Part shown: in pieces, positions 57,606 through 64,000 of the stretch
Layout of the letters: each line of letters starts with the position of its first letter
How positions within the stretch are numbered: the stretch's first letter is position 1
Origin: an uncultured Bacteroides sp.
GTDB taxonomy: Bacteria; Bacteroidota; Bacteroidia; Bacteroidales; Bacteroidaceae
DNA: 64,000 bases
Assembly (NCBI RefSeq): GCF_963677945.1
Contig: NZ_OY782578.1
Span: forward strand, 3,625,258 to 3,689,257
Reading direction: 5' to 3'
Notes under the pieces: generated by a model
The model's input: the letters and a program-made list of their open reading frames with translations, nothing else
Told to the model about the DNA's origin: nothing
Database searches by the model: none
Made by a program: the position numbers and the translations under genes

Positions 57606-57959
57606 ATGAAAAGAAAAACAGTACTAATTCTCCTATTAACTCTTACTTCCTGTGAAGCTAAAGATCAAAAATTTAATAGTCAAACATGGAAAGAGGCTTA
57701 TATTGATAGTTATTCAAAGCGAGAACTCCTTGTAAATGATTTCATAAAAAATCATATGTATCGAGGAATGAGTTTTCATGAGATTATAAAATTATTAGGA
57801 GAACCTGAAATAGTGGAAAGAAATGAGAATTTTAATATTGGTTATATTTTAAATACAAGTTATGATCAAATTGATCCTATTAAAGGAAAAGACTTAATCA
57901 TAAACTTATCAAAAGACTCAATAGTTTTAGATTATAAGGTTACTGAATGGAAGAAATAA
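57606..57959 (+). CDS. Small lipoprotein, BamE/SmpA-like motif, unknown function
   Basis: 117 aa. Lipobox LTSC (Cys16). The segment MYRGMSFHEIIKLLGEPE resembles the helix-helix motif of BamE/SmpA-fold proteins (GMs..ev..lLGkP), followed by a beta part ending LDYKVTEWKK. Codon use is very AT-rich like the two broken frames downstream, so this may be a recently acquired or decaying islet. Its end overlaps an open stretch leading into the next small ORF. Confidence 0.6.
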   Translation: MKRKTVLILLLTLTSCEAKDQKFNSQTWKEAYIDSYSKRELLVNDFIKNHMYRGMSFHEIIKLLGEPEIVERNENFNIGYILNTSYDQIDPIKGKDLIINLSKDSIVLDYKVTEWKK

Positions 57960-57967
57960 TTAAAAAT

Positions 57968-58087
57968 ATGTATAGATCATTTGCAGTTCTAATGATATTA
58001 TTTACACTTTGTTCTTTTTCATTCGGACAGAGAAACGAAAAAAGTGAACTTAATGAGCGAATATCTCTAGAAAATAAAAAAGCATAA
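57968..58087 (+). CDS. 39-aa ORF with signal peptide, possible gene fragment
   Basis: MYRSFAVLMILFTLCSFSFG followed by QRNEKSELNERISLENKKA and a stop. The start is a convincing signal peptide but only 18 residues follow, so this is either a very small secreted peptide or the 5' stub of a deleted gene. It begins 8 nt after the previous stop. Confidence 0.35.
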   Translation: MYRSFAVLMILFTLCSFSFGQRNEKSELNERISLENKKA

Positions 58088-58163
58088 AAAAACAGCATCT
58101 ATATATTGCTAACTATTGTTTAGACTAATTATTTATAACGTAAAAGGCAAACAAGCAAATAAA

Positions 58164-58654
58164 ATGAAAGATACATAATAACATTAGTTCTGACTCTTTT
58201 AGCTGTTTTAAATACTTTTGGACAAACTGAAAATATTAATGTAAAAACAGAGCATTACAAAACGGATAAATTTGATATTGTAATTTTTCCAGCAAACTAT
58301 ATTGACTTTATTTCAGGGAAAAGATTTACGCCAACAAAACAAGAAATTGACAAAGCAGAAGCAGCACTGCGAAGCAAGCTAAAAGAATTGAATAAATTCC
58401 AAATTAATCAACAAACAACACCAATTATTCATAAGAAATTAAAAAAATACAAACGCCAATATTTTGGTTATGTTGATAGTAATGGCAACAAAATTCTACT
58501 TATCAATTGCTTTTGGTATAAAGACGACGGCTCAAAAGAGAAATGGTTGAAAGATAGAATATACGCGTTTGATGGAGGAAGTTATTATTGGAACATTAAA
58601 TTTAATCTCGACACAGAAGGTTTATTCGACCTTAAGATAAATGGTTACGCATAG
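58164..58654 (+). pseudogene. Frameshifted small secreted protein gene
   Basis: The ATG at 58164 reads MKDT and stops. Shifting by one base gives a continuous frame, YIITLVLTLLAVLNTFGQ (a signal peptide) then TENINVKTEHYKTDKFDIVI and on to 58654 (…DLKINGYA), about 163 residues in all. Adding one A to the AAA after the ATG would restore it (MKRYIITL...). The downstream 88 codons from 58388 are intact and contain QYFGYVDSNGNKILLINCFW and YAFDGGSYYWNIKFNL, seen in small Bacteroidetes proteins of unknown function. Either a recent loss-of-function indel or a sequencing error in a homopolymer. Confidence 0.65.
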
Positions 58655-58725
58655 CAATTGGGTATAACTATACAAAACAAATAACTAAAAACACAAAATC
58701 ATCTACCTATCCCCCACTAAACAGC

Positions 58726-58920
58726 TAAAGCCATTTATCACAAAGCCTTTTATCACAAAGCCTTTTATCACAAAGCCTTTTATCACAAAGCCTTTTATCA
58801 CAAAGCCTTTTATCACAAAGCCTTTTATCACAAAGCCTTTTATCACAAAGCCTTTTATCACAAAGCCTTTTATCACAAAGCCTTTTATCACAAAGCCTTT
58901 TATCACAAAGCCTTTTATTT
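58726..58920. repeat. 15-bp minisatellite, 13 units
   Basis: Unit CAAAGCCTTTTATCA is repeated head to tail: one diverged copy at 58726-58740, then twelve from 58741, identical except for the last two bases of the final unit. Because 15 is a multiple of three, two minus-strand and three plus-strand frames stay open (VIKGF, CDKRL and others), but none has a credible start context or flank, so coding is unlikely. The near-perfect identity implies recent expansion. It abuts YTAGTRGNAGAT words on the right. Confidence 0.9.
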
Positions 58921-58971
58921 AGTAGCAGATAAAAAATCATCTGCCACTAAATAAAATCATCTGCTACTAAA
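58918..58971. repeat. Three YTAGTRGNAGAT words, direct copy of the cluster at 61.47 kb
   Basis: TTAGTAGCAGAT (58919-58930), then ATCTGCCACTAA (58939-58950) and ATCTGCTACTAA (58959-58970). The following ATCCTGA..CAAC is shared with 61524-61540, so this and the cluster at 61468 are about 70-bp direct repeats flanking the DUF3737-patB operon. Confidence 0.65.
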
Positions 58972-59039
58972 ATAGATCCTGAAAGCAACTATTCATTTTA
59001 TTATTATCAATTCAGAAGCGAATAAACTTGTTTTTTGAA

Positions 59040-59070
59040 TATCAGTAATCCGGGTATGCTTATCCGTAAT
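59040..59070 (+). promoter_or_regulatory. Probable AraC operator before the DUF3737-patB operon
   Basis: Two direct half-sites, TATCAGTAAT (59040-59049) and TATCCGTAAT (59061-59070), start 21 bp apart, two helical turns, as for AraC-family tandem sites. GGTATG lies between them at offset 13. The same arrangement occurs at 63734-63764. The site ends exactly 30 nt before the TAACTTTG box, and no TTTG box lies at the usual -33 spacing, as expected for an activator-dependent promoter. Confidence 0.7.
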
Positions 59071-59100
59071 TTGTGTACAAGGAAGCCTGTTGGGTCTTCG

Positions 59101-59108
59101 TAACTTTG
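59101..59108 (+). promoter_or_regulatory. -7 box of the DUF3737-patB promoter
   Basis: TAACTTTG followed by C matches TAnnTTTGY. It lies 38 nt before the ATG at 59147. Confidence 0.6.
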
Positions 59109-59146
59109 CAGCATAAAAAGATACTGATAATAAATTGAGTAATAAA

Positions 59147-60010
59147 ATGGAACTAATTAAAAATAGATCTTTCGAAGGCGAACGTCCACTGTTTGCTAAC
59201 AATGGCCTACGTCTGGAAGAAGTAACTGTTTTCCCTGGTGAATCGGCATTGAAAGAGTGTAGAAATATCGAAGCTGTAAACTGTGAATTTCAGGGCAAAT
59301 ACCCATTCTGGCACAATGATGGTTTTGTTATCGAAAACTGTTTGTTCAAAGAAGGTGCACGTGCCGCACTTTGGTACTCACGGAATCTTCGCATGAAAGA
59401 TACGCTGGTGGAAGCTCCTAAAATGTTTCGCGAGATGGATGGTATGGTGCTCGAAAATGTACAACTGCCTTATGCTCTGGAAACCTTTTGGTATTGCACC
59501 AATGCGGAGTTACGCAATGTACAAGTAGACAAGGGTGACTACCTTTTTACACATGGCTCTGACATAAAGATTGATGGCTTTACGCTGAATGGCAACTATT
59601 CTTTCCAGTATTGCAAGAACGTAGAAATCAGGAATGCTGAGATCCACTCCAAGGATGCTTTCTGGAATACAGAAAATGTAACGGTCTATGATTCTGTTCT
59701 GGATGGCGAATACCTGGGCTGGCATTCAAAGAATTTACGTCTGGTGAATTGTAAGATTTCCGGTACACAGCCGCTTTGCTATGCCACTGATCTGATAATG
59801 GAAAACTGCACGATGGATGATAATGCCGATCTTGCATTTGAAGATTCAAGTTTAAACGCTACTATTAATAGTCCGGTTCATAGCGTAAAGAATCCTCGTA
59901 GTGGTAGTATTACGGCAGAAAGTTATGGCGAAATCATTATTGACAAAAACATTAAAGCGCCCGGCAACTGTGAACTGAAGCTTTGGGATAATCACACTTG
60001 CTTTGATTAA
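59147..60010 (+). CDS. DUF3737-family right-handed beta-helix protein
   Basis: 287 aa from the ATG at 59147; a TTG four codons upstream is less likely. The sequence is one long ladder of short strands: ECRNIEAVNCEFQGKYPFWH, IENCLFKEGARAALWYSRNL, APKMFREMDGMVLENVQLP, KNVEIRNAEIHSKDAFW. This is the DUF3737 family (PF12541), conserved in gut bacteria, with no signal peptide and no known activity. Four nt separate it from the PatB-like gene, and the two often occur together. Expression is probably driven by the AraC operator upstream. Confidence 0.88.
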   Translation: MELIKNRSFEGERPLFANNGLRLEEVTVFPGESALKECRNIEAVNCEFQGKYPFWHNDGFVIENCLFKEGARAALWYSRNLRMKDTLVEAPKMFREMDGMVLENVQLPYALETFWYCTNAELRNVQVDKGDYLFTHGSDIKIDGFTLNGNYSFQYCKNVEIRNAEIHSKDAFWNTENVTVYDSVLDGEYLGWHSKNLRLVNCKISGTQPLCYATDLIMENCTMDDNADLAFEDSSLNATINSPVHSVKNPRSGSITAESYGEIIIDKNIKAPGNCELKLWDNHTCFD

Positions 60011-60014
60011 TCCC

Positions 60015-61187
60015 ATGATGAAATATAATTTTGATGAAATAACTCCTCGCCGTGGTACTAGCTCCTATAAATGGGATAGTACCGCAGATGCGGATGTTCT
60101 TCCGATGTGGGTGGCTGATATGGATTTCCGCACGGCGCCACCTATTATTGATGCATTGAAGCAGCGCGTGGAGCATGGCATTTTTGGCTATGTAAAGGTG
60201 CCCGATGCTTATTATGAAAAGACGATAGATTGGTTTAGTCGCCGGCACAACTGGCAGATTTCTAAAGAGTGGATTATTTACACTACCGGAGTGGTCCCGG
60301 CAATATCCGCCATTATCAAAGCTGTAGCATCTCCGGGTGACAAGGTACTGGTGCAGACACCTGTGTACAACTGTTTCTTTTCCTCTATTCGTAATAATGG
60401 CTGCGAGTTAGTAACCAGTGATTTGGTTTACGCCAACCGCACTTATACCATAGACTTCGATGATTTAGAACGCAAAGCTACTGATAAGGCTGTAAAGGTA
60501 ATGCTTCTTTGCAATCCTCACAATCCTGCCGGGCGTGTATGGACGCGTGAAGAATTGATGCGCATTGGTGAAATCTGCCTACAGCACAATGTATTCCTCA
60601 TTGCCGACGAAATTCATTGCGAATTCGTTCACCCGGGACATACCTATATTCCTTTTGCTTCTCTTAGCAAAGAGTTACTGCTACATTCTGCAACCTGTGT
60701 TTCACCCAGCAAAGCCTTTAATCTGGCCGGACTTCAGATTGCAAACATCATTATTGCTGATGAAGAAATACGCAGTAAAGTAGATAAAGCCATAAACATA
60801 AATGAGATTTGTGACGTGAATCCTTTTGGAGTAGAAGCGCTTATAGCTGCTTACTGCAAAGGAGAAGAATGGCTCAATCAGCTGAATGTCTATCTCTACG
60901 AAAACTATCTCTGCATGAAGGAATTCTGTGAAAGTTATCTCCCACAATTCCCAATAACCATACTCGAAGGCACTTATCTGGTTTGGATGGATTGCTCAGC
61001 ACTTCACAAAAGTTCAGAGGAAATCGAACAGTTACTTTTAGAAAAAGCCAAACTGTGGCTGAATGAAGGAACGATGTACGGTGCAAACGGTGAAACTTTT
61101 ATGCGGTGGAATATTGCTTGTCCTCGTTCAGTATTAGTAGAAGGATTAAAGCGTTTTAGAAAATTTGCCGAAGCTTTTTCTGAATAA
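60015..61187 (+). CDS. patB: MalY/PatB-family PLP-dependent C-S lyase (cystathionine beta-lyase-like)
   Basis: 390 aa from the ATG at 60015. Fold-type I aminotransferase. N-terminal RRGTSSYKWD and VLPMWVADMDFRTAPPII are hallmarks of MalY/PatB; HNPAGRVWTREEL binds cofactor, VFLIADEIHCEF carries the PLP Asp, and the Schiff-base Lys is in SPSKAFNLAGLQ. Cleaves cystathionine or cysteine to thiol or sulphide, pyruvate and ammonia. Second gene after DUF3737; an alternative is a modulatory role like MalY. Confidence 0.92.
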   Translation: MMKYNFDEITPRRGTSSYKWDSTADADVLPMWVADMDFRTAPPIIDALKQRVEHGIFGYVKVPDAYYEKTIDWFSRRHNWQISKEWIIYTTGVVPAISAIIKAVASPGDKVLVQTPVYNCFFSSIRNNGCELVTSDLVYANRTYTIDFDDLERKATDKAVKVMLLCNPHNPAGRVWTREELMRIGEICLQHNVFLIADEIHCEFVHPGHTYIPFASLSKELLLHSATCVSPSKAFNLAGLQIANIIIADEEIRSKVDKAININEICDVNPFGVEALIAAYCKGEEWLNQLNVYLYENYLCMKEFCESYLPQFPITILEGTYLVWMDCSALHKSSEEIEQLLLEKAKLWLNEGTMYGANGETFMRWNIACPRSVLVEGLKRFRKFAEAFSE

Positions 61188-61230
61188 CAGGAACTGTCTT
61201 TCATTATAAATGAGACTTTTGATAAAGCAA

Positions 61231-61254
61231 ACCGGAGTTATGCAAAACTCCGGT
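61231..61254 (+). terminator. Terminator hairpin of the DUF3737-patB operon
   Basis: ACCGGAGTT and AACTCCGGT form a perfect 9-bp stem with a 6-nt loop, followed by CTACCTTTTAT, an imperfect T-run. Confidence 0.7.
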
Positions 61255-61292
61255 CTACCTTTTATAAAACTACTAGACACATTTGTGCATCC

Positions 61293-61391
61293 TTGTACAA
61301 AAGAATGCATTCTTCTGTACAAAACAATTAATTCTTTTGTACAGAAGAATGTTTTGTTTTGTACAAGATTACATAAACATCCCGCCTGAAA
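61293..61391. repeat. TTGTACAAAAGAAT word cluster plus a fragment of the GC-rich element
   Basis: TTGTACAAAAGAAT (61293-61306), its inverted near-copy ATTCTTCTGTACAA (61309-61322), a further ATTCTTTTGTACAGAAGAAT at 61331-61350 and TTTTGTACAA near 61357. At 61375-61388 AAACATCCCGCCTG matches one end of the GC-rich element at 551-638. As at the other two copies, the GC element directly follows a locus-specific word cluster. Confidence 0.65.
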
Positions 61392-61467
61392 AATAAAATA
61401 TCTCTAGAGAGATTCGAAGAAGGCTCGCCGGAGATTTATTGAATGCTGGAAGGGTTGGTATTTCGAG

Positions 61468-61639
61468 TTAGTGGCAGATGATTTCTATCTGCTATTAAAC
61501 TAAAATCATCTGCCACTAAAACGCATCCTGACAATCAACAACTTAGAAATTTACTAGTGGGAGATAAATGGTAATTATTTCTATCTACCACTAGATAAAA
61601 TATTAATTATCAAATCATTAGTCTAAATTAGTAGCAGAT
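61468..61639. repeat. Cluster of YTAGTRGNAGAT words in both orientations
   Basis: Copies at 61468, 61487 (inverted), 61508 (inverted), 61554, 61583 (inverted) and 61628. The part 61468-61540 is a direct copy of 58918-58990. Confidence 0.7.
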
Positions 61640-61764
61640 AAGCAAAAAAAAATTTGAAAAAAAATCTATTGGAGTTAACCGTAGAGAAATAAAAAAGAGC
61701 AAGATAAGTAAAACAGAAAACCGGGGATTAAATTACCTTTGCTATTTCACTGAACAACAAAGAT

Positions 61765-62712
61765 ATGAGCGTTAAAGAGCAAAGCAAACAGGAATATATT
61801 GCAAGGATTAATAAGGTAATGGATTACATAGACAACCATATAAACGAACCTTTATCCTTAGGAACGCTAGCGGGTGTGGCCAATCTGTCTCCATATCATT
61901 TCCACCGGATATTTACATTATTCGCAGGCGAGAGTTTATCAGCTTTCATTCAACGAATAAGAATAGAAAAAGCGGCTTCTTTAATCAGGGTATACAAAGA
62001 TGTTCCTATCAGTGAGATTGCCTATAACTGCGGATTCAGTAGTGTGTCTATCTTTAGCAGAACTTTCAGAAAGTATTTCAATACATCGGCTACGGATTTC
62101 AGGAACAGAGAAAAAGCTTTTCTTCTCATTAATGGTTCTTATTATAGCAAGGATGGTAAAGTGTTCAGCAAGAATAATCAACAACATCACAGCATTGATT
62201 TGCAACTTTGCAACATCAATTTAAAACAATTAATTATTATGAACACAAAGATTGAAATTAAAGAAATGCCGGAGATGAGAGTTGTTTATTGTCGTCATAA
62301 AGGTGCTTTCAAAGACATTAACAAAGCGTATGACAAATTAATGAAATGGGCAGGACCAAGAGGTTTACTAAACTTTCCGGAAACTAAATCGCTGACCGTT
62401 TATCATGACGATCCTTCAATTACCGAGATTGAGAATGTACGCCAAGATGCTTGTATCACCGTTAATGAAGATGTTAAAGTAGACGGAGAGATTGGTAAAA
62501 TGATTGTTGAAGGGGGTAAATACGCTGTAGGACGTTTTGAAATTACTGAAACTGAATTCGAACAAGCCTGGAATACAATGTGTTTGTGGTTTACAGAAAA
62601 TGGATACCAGCCGGGGGATGGCAGTACTTATGAATTATACTACAATGATCATAATGAGCACCCGGAAAAGAAATTTATTCTGGATATCTGTATTCCGGTC
62701 AGACCGCTTTAA
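61765..62712 (+). CDS. AraC-family regulator with GyrI-like ligand-binding domain
   Basis: 315 aa. N-terminal AraC domain: VMDYIDNHINEPLSLGTLAG, SPYHFHRIFTLFAGESLSAFIQRIR, VPISEIAYNCGFSSVSIFSRTFRKYF. The C-terminal half (from about residue 165) is a GyrI-like/SOUL-type effector-binding domain (IEIKEMPEMRVVYCRHKGAF, FEQAWNTMCLWFTENGYQ, YELYYNDHNEHPEKKFILDICIPV). This Rob-like architecture senses small amphipathic or cationic compounds in related proteins. TACCTTTG box at 61734-61741. Single gene. Confidence 0.92.
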   Translation: MSVKEQSKQEYIARINKVMDYIDNHINEPLSLGTLAGVANLSPYHFHRIFTLFAGESLSAFIQRIRIEKAASLIRVYKDVPISEIAYNCGFSSVSIFSRTFRKYFNTSATDFRNREKAFLLINGSYYSKDGKVFSKNNQQHHSIDLQLCNINLKQLIIMNTKIEIKEMPEMRVVYCRHKGAFKDINKAYDKLMKWAGPRGLLNFPETKSLTVYHDDPSITEIENVRQDACITVNEDVKVDGEIGKMIVEGGKYAVGRFEITETEFEQAWNTMCLWFTENGYQPGDGSTYELYYNDHNEHPEKKFILDICIPVRPL

Positions 62713-62767
62713 TTAAAAAATAAATGGAAGGGGATAATTTTCTCCTTCCATTTATATATATCAATTA

Positions 62768-63670
62768 TTAATGCTGCACTCTATATTCATTCGGCGAAAC
62801 GCCAACACGTTTCTTAAACAGTCGGCTGAAATGCTGAGGGTATTTGAATCCCAACTCATAAGCAATCTCGCTAACCGATTTACTTGTATCATACACCATA
62901 TCTTTTGCGGTTTCGATTAACTTTAGCTGTATATGTTCCAGCGCAGATTTACCGGTTTCTTTCTTGATCAAATCTCCCAGATAATTTGCTGACAGATTGA
63001 GCTTATCGGCACAATATCCCACGGTAGGCAGACCAATGTTCTGCGGTTTGTCTGACGAAAAATAATCTCCGAGCAGATTCTCAAACCGAACAATTACATC
63101 TTTATTTATATGTTCACGAGTTATAAACTGGCGATCATAAAAGCGCTTGCAATAATTAAGCAACAGTTCTATGTTTGATGTTATCAAAGTCTTGCTGTGT
63201 TTATCAATAGAATGATTCAATTCCAGTTCTATTTTATGCAGGCAATCAATTACAACTATTCTCTCTTGTTCTGACAAATGAAGAGCTTCATAGACTTCAT
63301 AAGAAAAGAAGGTGTATTCTTTCATATTTCGCCCAAGAGAAGTTCCACGAATCAAGTCCGGATGGAACAACAACGCCCAGCCTTTTGGCTGAAAATACTC
63401 GCCGTTATCTTCTACACCAAGAACCTGTCCCGGTGCAATGCACACCAACGTTCCTTCTTGATAGTCATAATAGTTGCGTCCATAAATCAGATCTCCGCAT
63501 TTTACATCTTTCAGATATATGGCATAAAAGCCGAAATTATGACGCATATGTGTTATCTTGTTAGACTTTGACATATCAACAACACTAACTAATGGGTGCA
63601 ATGTTTCCAGTCCGAGAAAAGCATTATAATCACATATATTATCTATTTTTATAATCTCATTCATAAGCAT
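62768..63670 (-). CDS. AraC-family regulator, divergent from the aldo/keto reductase
   Basis: 300 aa, or 298 from the second Met. N-terminal cupin-like sensor (GTLVCIAPGQVLGVEDNGEY, PKGWALLFHPDLIRGTSLGR). C-terminal AraC domain: VGYCADKLNLSANYLGDLIKKETG and VSEIAYELGFKYPQHFSRLFKKRVGVSPNEYR. It is transcribed away from the aldo/keto reductase; the gap holds the 21-bp-spaced half-sites at 63734. The same site before DUF3737-patB suggests that this protein activates both. Relatives of this group often sit beside oxidoreductases. Confidence 0.92.
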   Translation of the reverse strand: MLMNEIIKIDNICDYNAFLGLETLHPLVSVVDMSKSNKITHMRHNFGFYAIYLKDVKCGDLIYGRNYYDYQEGTLVCIAPGQVLGVEDNGEYFQPKGWALLFHPDLIRGTSLGRNMKEYTFFSYEVYEALHLSEQERIVVIDCLHKIELELNHSIDKHSKTLITSNIELLLNYCKRFYDRQFITREHINKDVIVRFENLLGDYFSSDKPQNIGLPTVGYCADKLNLSANYLGDLIKKETGKSALEHIQLKLIETAKDMVYDTSKSVSEIAYELGFKYPQHFSRLFKKRVGVSPNEYRVQH

Positions 63671-63733
63671 TTATATATTAGTTGCAAGACAAAAGTAGAA
63701 CTTTTTTTGTTATTTAATTCATAAGACTGCTGG

Positions 63734-63764
63734 TATCTGTAATAATGGTATGTATATCAGTAAT
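63734..63764 (+). promoter_or_regulatory. Probable AraC operator before the aldo/keto reductase
   Basis: TATCTGTAAT (63734-63743) and TATCAGTAAT (63755-63764) start 21 bp apart with GGTATG between them at offset 13, as in the site at 59040-59070. It ends 30 nt before TAATTTTG, the same distance as at the other site. Confidence 0.72.
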
Positions 63765-63794
63765 ATGTATAACATTCACCCCGGAAATCCGGCA

Positions 63795-63802
63795 TAATTT
63801 TG
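63795..63802 (+). promoter_or_regulatory. -7 box of the aldo/keto reductase promoter
   Basis: TAATTTTG followed by C fits TAnnTTTGY; no TTTG box at the usual -33 spacing. It lies 59 nt before the ATG. Confidence 0.55.
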
Positions 63803-63858
63803 CATCGTGATTATTTCGAAGCAGAAATAAGACTATTTTTTCAAATTTAAAACATTAA

Positions 63859-64000
<142 letters not shown>

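Noticed and set aside
58726-58920. Possible CRISPR array
   Set aside because: Units are contiguous 15-mers with no spacers, and no cas genes are present.
58703-58940. Open frames across the 15-bp array (VIKGF and CDKRL repeats)
   Set aside because: Any 15-bp array without stops gives these frames; flanks have no signal or conserved domain. Kept as a minisatellite.

Overview
The window looks like chromosomal DNA of an AT-rich Bacteroides or close Bacteroidales relative. The evidence is a SusC/SusD pair, several TonB-dependent receptors with an N-terminal carboxypeptidase-regulatory domain, GLPGLI and DUF3843 proteins, a BspA-like leucine-rich protein, weak Shine-Dalgarno sites, and repeated TAnnTTTG (-7) promoter boxes, some with a TTTG (-33) box. 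I saw no rRNA, tRNA, CRISPR array, phage or intact insertion sequence. Layout, left to right. 1-1200 is repeat-rich noncoding DNA. 1.2-2.5 kb holds a small secreted Cys-rich protein and a SagB-type nitroreductase lipoprotein. 3.1-12.0 kb is a four-gene glycan locus (susC, susD, GH29 fucosidase, GH3 glycosidase). 12.2-18.0 kb holds a divergent DapB-like reductase, a BspA-like surface protein, a large repeat field and a KDG kinase. 19.2-26.0 kb is a TetR-controlled TolC/HlyD/ABC exporter of the YbhGFSR type. 26.3-33.4 kb holds an AraC regulator, PabBC for folate, a DUF3843 protein, a secreted YhcH protein, a membrane-bound AraC regulator and YceI. 33.5-38.2 kb is a decaying tandem cassette of an outer-membrane beta-barrel protein with GLPGLI proteins. 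38.3-45.0 kb holds acetyltransferases, small envelope proteins, a GH20 hexosaminidase and a LuxR-type regulator coupled to mnmA. 45.0-47.9 kb is cysK-metY-GNAT. 48.0-52.7 kb holds an S41-like protein without its catalytic residues, an esterase and a TonB-dependent receptor. 52.8-57.0 kb is an aldehyde dehydrogenase-lutABC operon. 57.6-64.0 kb holds small or broken genes, a 15-bp minisatellite, a DUF3737-PatB operon, two AraC regulators and the start of an aldo/keto reductase. How genes may work together (inference): fucose released by the GH29 enzyme is usually degraded through L-lactaldehyde, which the aldehyde dehydrogenase-lutABC operon could oxidise through L-lactate to pyruvate. CysK and MetY make cysteine and homocysteine, and the PatB-like lyase degrades such thiols. 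The most distinctive regulatory signal is a pair of matching 31-bp tandem-half-site operators, one before DUF3737-patB and one before the aldo/keto reductase. Each ends exactly 30 nt before a TAnnTTTG box, which suggests a small regulon of the neighbouring AraC protein. A second cross-window signal is in the intergenic DNA. Many gaps are filled with clusters of a short word that differs between loci and occurs in both orientations. One word (YTAGTRGNAGAT) and one GC-rich hairpin element recur at several distant sites.
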